This document shows, one piece after another, positions 44,520 to 54,350 of a stretch of 61,583 bases of DNA. Under the pieces are notes generated by a model, which was not told the origin of the DNA, searched no databases, and saw nothing but the letters and a program-made list of their open reading frames with translations. Location: the NCBI GenBank assembly GCA_934747265.1, contig CAKVGI010000008.1, forward strand, positions 1 to 61,583, in the 5' to 3' direction. The position numbers and the translations under genes were made by a program. Every line of letters starts with the position of its first letter. The first letter of the stretch is position 1. The DNA comes from an uncultured Rickettsiales bacterium. Lineage in GTDB: Bacteria > Pseudomonadota > Alphaproteobacteria > Rickettsiales > UBA1997.

Positions 44520-45392
44520 TTATTTTTCTTTATTATTCTTTAAATGTATTAATTCATTCATTCTTGCTTGAATTTCCGTTCTCGGTAAGATATAATCACT
44601 GTCAGGATTTATAGGATAAGACAACAAGTCATTGTATAAAAATCTAGCTCTTTTATTATCACCCTTTAAGTCATATAAGACAGCGAGATTATACTTATAT
44701 TCTAAATTTTTATTGTCCAATTCAATAGCCTTTTCTATGTATTCTATAGCTTTATTATAGTTTTTAACTCTCGTATAAGCTAAACTTGCCTGCGCTTGAA
44801 ATAAAGGAGATGTTTTGTTTTTATCTGCAATACTTGATAATAAATAAACAGCTTCATATGGGCTTTCGTCTATCACTATTGATAATAAATTAGCCATCGC
44901 TTGTTGATCCGTTGGAAAATCTTTTGTTGCCTGCAAAAATAAAGGCTTTGCCTGAGTATATTGTCCCAAATACTGATAAGCGGTAGCTAAACCTAGATTA
45001 GCATATGCGTCGTTTTTATTTTTTGCTAATACATTTTTATAAATTTGCACAGCAATTTCATATTGATTAAAATTAATAGCATCAAATGCTTTTCTTTTCA
45101 TTGCTATTGCTTCTTTATCTTCCTTTGTTTCTTTAACTTCGGAAGAAATAGCGGTTTTGCCTTTGCTTGCCGTAATATCTTCAAGAACTGTCGTATCTTG
45201 GCTATTCCAACCACCTTTTTTAATGACAATATTGCCTACATCTTCTGGTTTTGCAACTTCCTTAGAGTAGATTAGATTTTCTTCAACCTTTTTAACAACA
45301 TCCAGTGATTTGTTATCCTCAGCAAAACAAACATAAGGAATAGACACGGCATAAATACTTGCTAAATAAAATGCTATCTTTCTCAAAGTCAA
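44520..45392 (-). CDS. Secreted TPR protein of the pilus locus
   Basis: 290 residues with a signal peptide (MTLRKIAFYLASIYAVSIPY, cleavage near CFA). A charged linker at about 30-90 leads to four or more TPR units at about 95-260 (AFDAINFNQYEIAVQIYKNV, AYANLGLATAYQYLGQYTQA, SLAYTRVKNYNKAIEYIEKA). Context and architecture recall PilF/PilW or TadD pilotins, but I see no lipobox, so it is a soluble periplasmic scaffold if the signal is cut. Operon with pilT. Confidence 0.75.
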   Translation of the reverse strand: MTLRKIAFYLASIYAVSIPYVCFAEDNKSLDVVKKVEENLIYSKEVAKPEDVGNIVIKKGGWNSQDTTVLEDITASKGKTAISSEVKETKEDKEAIAMKRKAFDAINFNQYEIAVQIYKNVLAKNKNDAYANLGLATAYQYLGQYTQAKPLFLQATKDFPTDQQAMANLLSIVIDESPYEAVYLLSSIADKNKTSPLFQAQASLAYTRVKNYNKAIEYIEKAIELDNKNLEYKYNLAVLYDLKGDNKRARFLYNDLLSYPINPDSDYILPRTEIQARMNELIHLKNNKEK

Positions 45393-45552
45393 ATAATATT
45401 ATTAAAACTCTTACATAAAGATAAATATATTTTTTATTTATTCAAGCAAAATTTATAAAATTTTAAAAAAATGTTTAATACTATTGAAAAATAATATTTA
45501 TTATTTTATATTTTAAAGGTATTCTATAATTTTTATTAAAATTTTAAAGCAT

Positions 45553-46455
45553 ATGAGCAACACAAATAATAAACTAGGAAGAGGTTTAAGCTCTTTATTG
45601 GGTGAAAAAAAATTAAATTTAAGTAGTGGTTTAATTAATTTTGATTTGAACTCAAATAAAGTTCAAGAACTCTCTATAAAATCACTAAAACCAAACAGAT
45701 TTCAACCTAGAAAATATTTTAATGAAGATGAATTACAAGAATTATCTGTTTCAATTAAAGAATACGGTATTTTACAACCTCTTGTTGCCAGAAAAACAAA
45801 TGATACCTCTATATTCGAAATTATAGCTGGTGAAAGAAGATATAGAGCGGCTCAAATAGCTGGTTTGCAAGTTGTACCAGTAATAATAAAAGAATTTACA
45901 GATGAAGATGCTTTAAGCTTAGCTATAATAGAAAACGTGCAAAGAAGTGATTTGTCTGTAATAGAAGAAGCTGAGGCCTATAAATCATTGATAAGCGATT
46001 TTAATTATACACAACAAGATATTTCTGATTTTGTTGGAAAAAGTAGAAGCTATATAGCCAACATAATAAGGCTTTTGGATTTGCCAGAAGAAATAAAAGA
46101 AATGCTTTATAAAAAAGAAATTTCTATGGGACATGCAAGAGCTTTAATAAATTCAAATAATGCAGTTGAGATTGCGCATATAATTATTGATAAACAATTA
46201 AGCGTTAGAGAAACAGAAAGACTTGTCAAAGAATATAATTTAGTTGATAAAAGCAAAATGTTTAAACAAAACATTAAAAAGGCTCAACTTTCAATGTTAA
46301 ATGAAGAATACTTTAAAAAAATAGAAAATACTATTTTTAACAAAATAAATTTAAAGTCAAAAATAGACTTTAATCCAACAAAAAAAGCTGGTAAAATTGT
46401 TATTAATTATAATTCATTAGATGAATTAGAGGATTTTTTAAAGAAATTAAGATAA
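45553..46455 (+). CDS. parB: Chromosome partitioning protein ParB
   Basis: 300 residues. The N-terminal ParA-stimulating start GRGLSSLLGEKK, the CTP-binding ParB domain with SIKSLKPNRFQPRKYF and IAGERRYRAAQIAG, ENVQRSDLSVIEEA, the helix-turn-helix DNA-binding region QQDISDFVGKSRSYIANIIRL and GHARALI, and a C-terminal dimerisation domain are all present. It loads at parS and slides as a CTP clamp. parA, normally immediately upstream, is absent here; the neighbour is divergent. I found no obvious parS in the window. Confidence 0.95.
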   Translation: MSNTNNKLGRGLSSLLGEKKLNLSSGLINFDLNSNKVQELSIKSLKPNRFQPRKYFNEDELQELSVSIKEYGILQPLVARKTNDTSIFEIIAGERRYRAAQIAGLQVVPVIIKEFTDEDALSLAIIENVQRSDLSVIEEAEAYKSLISDFNYTQQDISDFVGKSRSYIANIIRLLDLPEEIKEMLYKKEISMGHARALINSNNAVEIAHIIIDKQLSVRETERLVKEYNLVDKSKMFKQNIKKAQLSMLNEEYFKKIENTIFNKINLKSKIDFNPTKKAGKIVINYNSLDELEDFLKKLR

Positions 46456-46480
46456 AAAAAATTAAGGAGGTATATCTAAA

Positions 46481-47401
46481 ATGTTAAAAAAAGATGTTTT
46501 AATAGCTATAATATTAAATATAGTTTGGGGTAGTTCTTTTACTTTTGCTGGTTATGCTATATTATTTTATGCGCCAATTTTTTTATATTCTTTAAGATTT
46601 TTATCAACTGGTGCAATTACAGTATGGTTTAATAAAGTACCAAAAAATGTTTTACCACTTATAGTTTTATTAGGAACTTTTCAGGCAATAGATTTTTTTG
46701 GAATTGCTATGGGTGTAAAGCATATAGATTCATCCACAACAGCAATATTAACAAGGCTTGATGTACCATTTACCATTATCTTGGGCGTTTTATTTTTTAA
46801 AGAAAAAATGACATTAAAGACCGCTATCGGTCTTTTTATATGTTTCTTAGCTGTATACATAATTTCCGGAGGTTTAGAGTTATCTCATATGAAATACATT
46901 TTCTTAATGATGTTTTCATCATTTTGTAGTGGATGTGCTAATATTGTAGCTAAAAAAATCAAAGGAATTAACAACAAAACTATCGTATCTTGGGCATCCT
47001 TGGTAATGGGAATAGAATTGTTTTTATTATCATTACTTACAGAAAAACAATTAATAATTAAACCATTAAACACATTAGCTGTGCTAGATGTAGTTTATCT
47101 TGGTATAATTTCAAGTTATTTGACATACCTTGTATTATATTATTTACTAAGAAAATATCAGACAAGCCAAATTATGCCTTACAACTTCCTAAGACCAATA
47201 GTATCAATAATATTTGGATTTATAGTATTGGGTGAGCCAATTACTTCAAATAAAGTTATTGGAGTTATTTTAATATTATCTGGCGTTTATTTATCCCAAT
47301 ATCATTATAATAAACAAAATCCTATGGTTAAAATGATCCGAAGAACAAAATATATGATGATTAAAAGACAACATCGTGTTGAATATAGAGGGGAAAGATA
47401 A
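46481..47401 (+). CDS. EamA/DMT-family transporter
   Basis: 306 residues, ten predicted transmembrane helices with the internal EamA duplication: first half LNIVWGSSFTFAGYAI to VLFFKEKMTLKTAIGLF, second half FSSFCSGCANIVAKKI to GFIVLGEPITSNKVIGVILI. Exporter or permease of small metabolites or amino acids; the substrate is unknown. It carries an AAGGAGG ribosome-binding site, unusually strong for this window. It follows parB by 25 bp. Confidence 0.88.
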   Translation: MLKKDVLIAIILNIVWGSSFTFAGYAILFYAPIFLYSLRFLSTGAITVWFNKVPKNVLPLIVLLGTFQAIDFFGIAMGVKHIDSSTTAILTRLDVPFTIILGVLFFKEKMTLKTAIGLFICFLAVYIISGGLELSHMKYIFLMMFSSFCSGCANIVAKKIKGINNKTIVSWASLVMGIELFLLSLLTEKQLIIKPLNTLAVLDVVYLGIISSYLTYLVLYYLLRKYQTSQIMPYNFLRPIVSIIFGFIVLGEPITSNKVIGVILILSGVYLSQYHYNKQNPMVKMIRRTKYMMIKRQHRVEYRGER

Positions 47402-47415
47402 ATTTTATCTTTCTT

Positions 47416-49575
47416 CTATAACAATTCATTAAAATTCAAAAACATTTCAAATATTGTCTTTATTTTGTACAGTAAAAATAGCTTTCTGTTTGTATCTTTT
47501 TTATTTTTTGTTTTAATTATATTATTGTCAAAATAAGAATTTGTAATATTACTCATTTCTAGTAATATATCAAAACATTCATTATAATTTTTAATTTTAA
47601 TAGCTTTTTTTATTTTTATTTTATTTTCTTTTATTGCGTTGTTTAATTCTTTTTCTTGAACATTTTTTATTACTTTTTTATTAAATATTTTTTTAAGTAA
47701 AATATTAATATTTGTATTATGAAAATCTTTTAAAATATTATTTAACCTTTTATATGTATTTTTTATAATTGTAAAATTACTATCATTTTCTTTTATATAA
47801 TCTTGTACTTTTAATATTTTATCAAACATTACTATTAAATTAATAGATTGTTTCTTTATAGCGATATTTGTATTTAAAACCGCCAAAGCTACATCTGTAT
47901 CATAATTATTTTTATATATAAAATTAATAAATCTCTTTTTGAATAAACAAATAATATTGTTTGCAATTAAATTAATTTTTTTCTTTATTTTTGTATTATC
48001 ATTATTGTTTAATTTGTATATTTTTGTCTTAAATAAAGATATAGACTTATATACCAAAACGTTTAATGGAATATTAATTTTTCCTTCAATAATTATTCTT
48101 ATTATAGAGGAAACATTTTTTCTTACAGAATATAAATCTTCCGAACCAGAAATATTTTCATTTATTATAAAAGCAGAAGTTATATTATCTATTTTATCAG
48201 CTATTGATAATACTTGCCCTATACTTGTGGATGGGAGTGTATCATTTAAACTTCTTGGCTTGTAATATTCTTTTAAAGCATCACAAACACTATCGGAATA
48301 AGAATTAACCTTTGCATAATAAGCGGATAAATGACCTTTTAGGTTAATATTATCTTTTGCAAAACTTGTTATATTATCTATTTTTGACAATTTTGAAGCC
48401 TGCTCTACTGCCAATAAATCCGTATGAGGTATCCATAAACACACAAATTTTGCTAATTCCGTTAGTCTTAAAACTTTATCATAAATTGTTCCAAAGCTAT
48501 CATAATATGATATTTCTTTTAATTTATTTATTTTATTTTCTAAATTTTCTGATATAAATTTAGTTAATTCATTATTTACATAACTAAATCTATTATTAAT
48601 GGTATTAGACAAGCAATTAATTATATATTTGCCATTATTATCAGTTTTTGTATCAGCAAATATAATAAATTTATTTGAAATAGAATTATTAGAATTATTT
48701 AATAAATATAAACATCCATATCTATTTTTTATTTCATTTATTAATATAAATTTTGGTAATTTTAAAAAATCGCTTTTAAATTCACCACACAAAATTAGTG
48801 GATATTCATTAGTATAAACAATTTCATCTAAAAATTCATTATTTTTATCGTTTAATGATGAAAGCAAATTATGTTGTTCTTCAATTTTTTTAATCTCAGT
48901 TTTTATTATATTTTCTCTTTCGTTTTGATCAAAAATTACAAAATTTTCTTTCATTTTATTTTTATAATCTTCAAAATTAGAGATTTTTATTTTATTATCT
49001 AAACCAGTTATAATTTTATGACCATATGTTGAATTATCTGCATTTAGACCACAAAAATTAAAATTCAAAACCTCATTGTCAAACAAACACAAAATATTTC
49101 TTAAAGGCGAAATCCATTTTATATTTTTATTATCCTTAATCCACCTTACATTTTCCGGAAATAAAGATGATATATTTGACAATATATTTGAAAATTGTTT
49201 TTCTAATAGTTGTTTTGTATTTAATTCTATATTTTTTCTTATTAGAATAAAATTGTCTTTACCCTTTTTTAAGTCATTTTTTGAAACATTAAAAGTATTT
49301 AAAAATTCATCAATTTTTTTATTCTCTGCATCAATTTTAGGGCCAACAATTTCCTCATATTCTATTTTTGTAATGCTATTGATTTTGTCTGAAAAAACAA
49401 TAATTCTACAAGGTGTAATATATACTTTTAGATAATTATCTATATTATCATTATCTTTCATAATATGTAGAGATAAAAACCACTTACCAAAAACATTTTT
49501 AATAATATTTTCAATATTTTTTACAAAATAAAAAGGTATTTCTTCCGAATATAATTCCAATAATAATTCGCTCAT
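47416..49575 (-). CDS. glyS: Glycyl-tRNA synthetase beta subunit (divergent)
   Basis: 719 residues, near the family length. Begins LLLELYSEEIPFYFV as expected; the central core keeps STSIGQVLSIADKID and GSEDLYSVRKNVSSIIRIII, corresponding to the ADKLDTL and DPFALRRA blocks. Much of the rest is very Lys/Ile/Asn-rich and poorly conserved. The beta subunit carries tRNA recognition and HD-like domains of the alpha2-beta2 enzyme. It overlaps glyQ by four bases (ATGA). The decay of flanking regions matches the degenerate alpha subunit. Confidence 0.88.
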   Translation of the reverse strand: MSELLLELYSEEIPFYFVKNIENIIKNVFGKWFLSLHIMKDNDNIDNYLKVYITPCRIIVFSDKINSITKIEYEEIVGPKIDAENKKIDEFLNTFNVSKNDLKKGKDNFILIRKNIELNTKQLLEKQFSNILSNISSLFPENVRWIKDNKNIKWISPLRNILCLFDNEVLNFNFCGLNADNSTYGHKIITGLDNKIKISNFEDYKNKMKENFVIFDQNERENIIKTEIKKIEEQHNLLSSLNDKNNEFLDEIVYTNEYPLILCGEFKSDFLKLPKFILINEIKNRYGCLYLLNNSNNSISNKFIIFADTKTDNNGKYIINCLSNTINNRFSYVNNELTKFISENLENKINKLKEISYYDSFGTIYDKVLRLTELAKFVCLWIPHTDLLAVEQASKLSKIDNITSFAKDNINLKGHLSAYYAKVNSYSDSVCDALKEYYKPRSLNDTLPSTSIGQVLSIADKIDNITSAFIINENISGSEDLYSVRKNVSSIIRIIIEGKINIPLNVLVYKSISLFKTKIYKLNNNDNTKIKKKINLIANNIICLFKKRFINFIYKNNYDTDVALAVLNTNIAIKKQSINLIVMFDKILKVQDYIKENDSNFTIIKNTYKRLNNILKDFHNTNINILLKKIFNKKVIKNVQEKELNNAIKENKIKIKKAIKIKNYNECFDILLEMSNITNSYFDNNIIKTKNKKDTNRKLFLLYKIKTIFEMFLNFNELL

Positions 49576-50462
49576 TTTAATATATCATTTTTGTTTAATA
49601 AATATTTTTTACAACATTCATCTACTATATTTCTAAGAATTTTTTTGTATTTAATTTTATTTTCTTGAGTTAAAAGATTTTTATAATCAAACATATCTAA
49701 ATAATACTTAGCTTTTAAAGAATAAATATAGGCTGATATTGTAATATTCTTTTCCAATAAATCTTTTGCAGTATCTATTAAAATATCAAATATTTCTAAA
49801 AATTGCTTTTCACTAGAAACGGTTTGCATAAAATCACAATAATCTTTTTCAACATCAAACATAATATCACTATACAAAATCTCTTCATTTGCTGAATTTT
49901 TGTTCCATTTAATATTCCAAATATTATCGCATTTTTGCAAAATTAAAGCCAAATTATCCAAATTATATGAAATAATTAAAGGTTTATCATTTTCATTTTT
50001 ATTCTTAGCAATGTTTTGTACGTAATACATTGTAGCTATTAAATTTTCATTAAAATAAATCTTATAGCCATTTGCATTTAGTCTAAAAATAAAATTATCA
50101 AATTTCTCATTTTTAAACTTTATATCATTATTTTTTAAATCAAGGTTTATACTCTTTAAACTATCAAGAAATATTTTTTGTGGCAATTCAATCTTTGATT
50201 TTATTATTATTTGAAATTTTAAAAAACTATAACTTTGCATATTATGTCTATTATCTCCACTTTCCTTTGAAAGAGTGTAAGGTTGAAAATACATTATATC
50301 AAAATCTTTATTATCACCCAACATACCAAAAAACACATTTGGATGAAATATTGGAAATAATATTTCAGTTTGTGCTGGTGGAATTAGTATACATCCAAAA
50401 TTATTCCAAAACTTAGTCAATGTTGTTAATATAGAGAAAAAACTATTATCTGATGACAACAT
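49572..50462 (-). CDS. glyQ: Glycyl-tRNA synthetase alpha subunit, unusually divergent
   Basis: 296 residues. Recognisable along its length as GlyQ (TLTKFWNNFGCILIPPAQTE, FHPNVFFGMLG, DIMYFQP, SLKSINLDLKNNDIKF) and located directly before glyS. The family is normally very conserved, yet key blocks are changed. The motif-2 region RRPTDGRYGENPNR is replaced by TLSKESGDNRHN. The Trp-rich segment before FTYFQQ reads ANGYKIYFN. Motif 3 GLERLAMYLQ reads NLDNLALILQ, losing the ATP-contacting Glu-Arg. Aminoacylation is in doubt. Either this enzyme evolved fast or a second GlyRS exists elsewhere. Confidence 0.8.
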   Translation of the reverse strand: MLSSDNSFFSILTTLTKFWNNFGCILIPPAQTEILFPIFHPNVFFGMLGDNKDFDIMYFQPYTLSKESGDNRHNMQSYSFLKFQIIIKSKIELPQKIFLDSLKSINLDLKNNDIKFKNEKFDNFIFRLNANGYKIYFNENLIATMYYVQNIAKNKNENDKPLIISYNLDNLALILQKCDNIWNIKWNKNSANEEILYSDIMFDVEKDYCDFMQTVSSEKQFLEIFDILIDTAKDLLEKNITISAYIYSLKAKYYLDMFDYKNLLTQENKIKYKKILRNIVDECCKKYLLNKNDILK

Positions 50463-50669
50463 TATTTATAAAATTATGTACCACTGCATTAATAATTATA
50501 CAAAAATTTTTACTTTGCAAGATAAAATTGTAATTTATATTTTACTTATATTTTAAAATAATCATACTTTTTATTGATTTTATGAGAATAAAATATATTA
50601 ACAATATTTTAGTTGATTTTAAATAAACTTATTTTATAACTTTAAGTAGATTTTTAAAACAAGTTAAAA

Positions 50670-53600
50670 ATGCCTGAAACCGCAGTAAGTTTTTACAAAA
50701 TAAAAAAATTTTTAATAATAAGAAATTTATTTTTCTTATTATTTAAAATATCTATGGTTGCATTTTCTTTCTTGTTTTTGTTTCTTGTTTTTTTTATAAC
50801 TATATTATCTATAAAACCTAGAAAAATTAACATAATTAATGATTATTTATTGGAGAAATTGAATAATATCAAACAAATTGATTTTAGCTATGATACAAAA
50901 AATTCTCTTTTACAAATTAATAAAGAATTAGAGCTTGAATATGATATTGACAATTTTTCCGCAAAAAATGATAATATTAGCTTTTCAATTCCAAAAATAA
51001 TTGTAAAAATAGATTTTTCAGATTTGCTTATTGGAAAAATAAATATCAAAAATGTTAGTTTTGTAGATGGAAATTTAAAAATTTTCTTAAATAACAAGAC
51101 AAAAATAGATAAAAATGAAGAAAATATAAGATATAAAGATGTTTTGCAGAATATTCAAAATAAATTAGCTTTAACAAATGATTATTCTTTTATAGCTAAA
51201 AAATTGGATTTTGACAACTTTAAAATAGACCTTATAAAAAATAATAAACAATTACTGACAAGTCTTATAAATTCTAAATCAAACATAGATATTCGTGGCA
51301 AGAATTTTAATATTGATCAAAATATAAAAGTTGTATTAAATAACTCAGAAAAATCATCAGAATTAGACTTATTATGCAATATTAATATAAAAAATGACAA
51401 AAAATGTACAATAAAGTTGTATGATATTGATGTACAAGAGTTGAAAAATATTTTTAAGGAAAGAGCTAAACTTTATAGTTATTTGCAGAATATTTATTCA
51501 ATTTTTAATTTAGAAACAAATATTTATATGGATAATGATTTCAATATTAAAAGCGGTAATTTAAATCTTTTTTCTTCCGGAGGTAATTTTTATTTGAAAG
51601 ATTTTTTTGATGAAAAAATAGATTTTAAAAATCTAGCTATAAATACAACTTTCAACAATAATTTTAAAGAATTCAATATAGAATCTTTAAAAACAAAGTT
51701 TGATAATACAGATTTTTTTCTAAGTATGTTTATCAAAAATCTTACAAATTATAGCAATATTGATTTAAATCTTGAAGCTAATAATGTAATTTTGAAAGAA
51801 TTAAAAAAACTATGGCCTAATTTTTTGGGTCAAGAAGACGGTATAAGACCTTGGGTTCTTACTCATATATTAAGTGGCAAATCGCCAAAAGCTATCGCCA
51901 ATATGAATTTCAAATATTTCCATAATAATAATCATAAAAAAGAATCTGGACTACAAAAAATATATTCCAAAATTGAATTAAGTAATGTTTTATTAAATTA
52001 CGATAACTATTTTCCAATAGTAAAAAATATAAATGGTAATGCTATTTTTACGAAAAACAACATGAAAATACAAATAAATTCTGCAAAAATATTAGATTCT
52101 TCAATCACAAAAGGTAATATTTCAATGAATTTTCATGATCAAATTCCGATCTTAAATATAAAAACCGATATAAAAGGCCCATCTTCTGATTTATTTATAC
52201 ATATTGATAAAAATGATGCAAAATTAATAAAAACATCAGCAAACAATGTAATTAGCGATTTTTATACAAAAAGTCATTTAGAATTAAGTATACCACTAGT
52301 TCATAATCTAGACTTTCATAAAGTTTCAATAGATGTTAATTCAAATATTTTTAATAAAATTGATTCAATATTTAAAAATAATTCCAATATATTAGTATCA
52401 TTCAATAAACCAAAAAATTCTAACTCATTCTCTGGTAAAATAAATTTTAGCAATAGTTATATAGAATTTTTACCACTAAATATTGTAAAGGAAGCTGGAA
52501 GAACGCTTATTTTTGATTATGGTGCAGAGATACTTGATAATAATATAGTAAAATTAACAAAATTTAATCCTTTGGTAGATTATTTAAAATTTACAGCGGA
52601 TGGCTATATTGATTTTAATAAAAAAGAACAAGAAATAACCTTACAAAATATTAAATACAATAATTCCAATTATAATCTATATTTTACATCATATACAGCA
52701 AACAATAAATTATTCAATAATATAATTATCAATGGAGATAACGTAAATTATAGCGATATAATAAATAGGATTAAAAATATTAAACTAGAAAAAATGAATA
52801 ACAACGGTAATAATTTAATTAGTAATGAATTAAGTATTAAAGCTGACCTTAATTACATAAATTTCAATGATAATAAATTATATAAACCAACATTTTTAGC
52901 TATATTTAAAAATAACAAGCTTAATAATCTTGATTTTTATACTAAAATTGATAGAAAAAATTTTGTAAACGTATCATTTGATAAAAAGAAAGATATTTTC
53001 AAGATAAAATCAAACGACTTTGGTAAATTATTTAGTGCAATAGAATTAAGTAATTCAATAAAAAATGGCGACGGTTCAATAGAACTTAGTACAGGCAAAA
53101 ATAATACAATATCTGGCAAAATTAATATAGAAAAAAGTTTTACAATTTTACCCGATGATAATGTCAAAAAAAGTGTAATAGAAGATGTTGATGATGATAA
53201 AAATTTTAAAGATTTAGAAAAAAAATTAAAAAAGAACAAAGGTATAACATTTGATAAACTTGTTGGACGATTCTCATATTTAAATGATATATTAACCCTT
53301 AAAGAGGTTGTAGCAAGTAGTAAATATATTGGTTTTCAAATTTTAGCTTCTGGTTTTATAAATGTAAATAACAACAATATGAATATAAAAGGATTATTTA
53401 TGCCGGTAGGGCTTGTAAATGGACTATTTGGTATAAATAAAGTGCCAGTAATTAGTAATATTATCTTTGGACAAAAAAATGGCGGTCTATTTGCATCAAA
53501 GTTTGAAGCAACAAAAAATGGAAATGAAAAGATAAATATTAAAATCAACAAATTCTCTATGATCTTACCGGGATTTTTAAGAAATATTTTTACAGATTAA
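50670..53600 (+). CDS. AsmA-like/DUF3971 (YhdP-type) envelope protein
   Basis: 976 residues. One N-terminal transmembrane helix (about 25-50), then a very long, beta-rich periplasmic region typical of the AsmA/YhdP/TamB group, thought to bridge the envelope for phospholipid transport. Family landmarks include QEDGIRPWVLTHILSG, an NYFPIVKNINGNAIF repeat block, KEAGRTLIFDYG, and the C-terminal VGLVNGLFGINKVPVISNI with GGLFASKFEATKNG. The length fits alphaproteobacterial DUF3971 proteins. Monocistronic and divergent from glyQ. Confidence 0.85.
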   Translation: MPETAVSFYKIKKFLIIRNLFFLLFKISMVAFSFLFLFLVFFITILSIKPRKINIINDYLLEKLNNIKQIDFSYDTKNSLLQINKELELEYDIDNFSAKNDNISFSIPKIIVKIDFSDLLIGKINIKNVSFVDGNLKIFLNNKTKIDKNEENIRYKDVLQNIQNKLALTNDYSFIAKKLDFDNFKIDLIKNNKQLLTSLINSKSNIDIRGKNFNIDQNIKVVLNNSEKSSELDLLCNINIKNDKKCTIKLYDIDVQELKNIFKERAKLYSYLQNIYSIFNLETNIYMDNDFNIKSGNLNLFSSGGNFYLKDFFDEKIDFKNLAINTTFNNNFKEFNIESLKTKFDNTDFFLSMFIKNLTNYSNIDLNLEANNVILKELKKLWPNFLGQEDGIRPWVLTHILSGKSPKAIANMNFKYFHNNNHKKESGLQKIYSKIELSNVLLNYDNYFPIVKNINGNAIFTKNNMKIQINSAKILDSSITKGNISMNFHDQIPILNIKTDIKGPSSDLFIHIDKNDAKLIKTSANNVISDFYTKSHLELSIPLVHNLDFHKVSIDVNSNIFNKIDSIFKNNSNILVSFNKPKNSNSFSGKINFSNSYIEFLPLNIVKEAGRTLIFDYGAEILDNNIVKLTKFNPLVDYLKFTADGYIDFNKKEQEITLQNIKYNNSNYNLYFTSYTANNKLFNNIIINGDNVNYSDIINRIKNIKLEKMNNNGNNLISNELSIKADLNYINFNDNKLYKPTFLAIFKNNKLNNLDFYTKIDRKNFVNVSFDKKKDIFKIKSNDFGKLFSAIELSNSIKNGDGSIELSTGKNNTISGKINIEKSFTILPDDNVKKSVIEDVDDDKNFKDLEKKLKKNKGITFDKLVGRFSYLNDILTLKEVVASSKYIGFQILASGFINVNNNNMNIKGLFMPVGLVNGLFGINKVPVISNIIFGQKNGGLFASKFEATKNGNEKINIKINKFSMILPGFLRNIFTD

Positions 53601-53771
53601 CCAATAAAATTATTATTTAAGTCAATATTTTCAATACTTATTTCAATGAAGTTATATTTTTCAATATCTCATTGGTATTTATACTGAACTAAAATAATTT
53701 TAAAAAAATGTTTACTTATATAAAATAGTGTTTTAAACTGAGTTTAATGTTAATAATAAAGAATAAGAGAA

Positions 53772-54053
53772 ATGTTTAAAACAGATTTAATAAATGCTTT
53801 GGCAACAAGAACAGGAAATACAAAAGTTGCTTCTGAATTTTTTCTTCAAGAATTTGTACAAATCGTTTTAGAAGCTTTAGCAAAAGGTGAAGATGTTTCA
53901 TTGATCGGTTTTGGTGGCTTCAAAGTTGTTAACACAAAAGCAAAAACTGGTAGAAATCCAAGAACCGGAAAAGAAATCAAAATTCCAGCAAGCAAAAAAG
54001 TTAAATTTACTGTTGGTAAAGCTTTGAAAGATGCTGTAAAAAATAGCAAATAG
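53772..54053 (+). CDS. Histone-like DNA-binding protein HU/IHF family
   Basis: 93 residues, complete HU fold: N-terminal helices (KTDLINALATRTGNTKV), beta-saddle FGGFKVVNTKAKTGRNPRTG with the conserved RNPRTG arm, and KIPASKKVKFTVGKAL. Nucleoid protein that bends DNA as a dimer. The arms favour HU rather than IHF. Followed by a terminator and a 6S-like RNA gene. Confidence 0.95.
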   Translation: MFKTDLINALATRTGNTKVASEFFLQEFVQIVLEALAKGEDVSLIGFGGFKVVNTKAKTGRNPRTGKEIKIPASKKVKFTVGKALKDAVKNSK

Positions 54054-54076
54054 TTTTATATAACATACAGTTTAAT

Positions 54077-54109
54077 AAAGTAGTTAGATAGTCTAGCTAC
54101 TTTTTTAAT
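54077..54109 (+). terminator. Intrinsic terminator after the HU gene
   Basis: Twelve-bp stem AAAGTAGTTAGA / TCTAGCTACTTT (one G-U pair), 3-nt loop, followed by TTTT. Confidence 0.85.
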
Positions 54110-54153
54110 ATATAACTGAATATAATTATTATTAATAAAAATTATTAAATTAC

Positions 54154-54189
54154 TTGAAAATAATATTATTTTATTTTAAAATTATATTA
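54154..54189 (+). promoter_or_regulatory. Promoter of the 6S-like RNA
   Basis: TTGAAA at 54154-54159, a 17-nt spacer and TAAAAT at 54177-54182 place the start at about 54189, the first base of the folded RNA described next. Confidence 0.6.
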
Positions 54190-54350
54190 CTGCTGAACAG
54201 GACAGGGATTTAGATTTACACCCGAGGCAACGTTTTAAAAAACGGGAACTGTCGCTTGCAACAATTGCGTTGTTATCACAGTACCCACCTTTACAAAAAG
54301 GTCTCATTGTACTACTTTTCATCCTATTTGGCGGTATTGTTTAGTAGTAC
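54189..54350 (+). ncRNA. Candidate 6S RNA (rod-shaped, ~160 nt)
   Basis: A non-coding, comparatively G+C-rich segment with long-range pairing. CTGCTGAACA (54190-54199) pairs over all ten positions, counting G-U, with TGTTTAGTAG (54338-54347), closing the molecule. GGGAT pairs with ATCCT further in. A terminal stem GGGAACTGT (54244-54252) / ACAGTACCC (54278-54286) has one mismatch and encloses AACAA/TTGTT. A side hairpin ACCTTTACAAAAAGGT (54287-54302) sits where E. coli 6S has its 3' bubble hairpin. Closing stem, bubble and apical stem, plus about 160 nt and a good promoter, are the 6S layout. Primary-sequence support is weak. Its 3' end overlaps the stop of the convergent protease gene. Confidence 0.5.

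Noticed and set aside
45400..45552. parS site near parB
   Set aside because: No TGTTTCACGTGAAACA-like palindrome was found here or noticed elsewhere in the window.
54189..54350. SRP RNA, tmRNA or RNase P RNA at this locus
   Set aside because: The conserved cores (GGAAGGAAGCAGCC-type loop, tRNA-like T-arm, GAGGAAAGTC) are all absent, whereas the end-to-end pairing fits a 6S-type rod.
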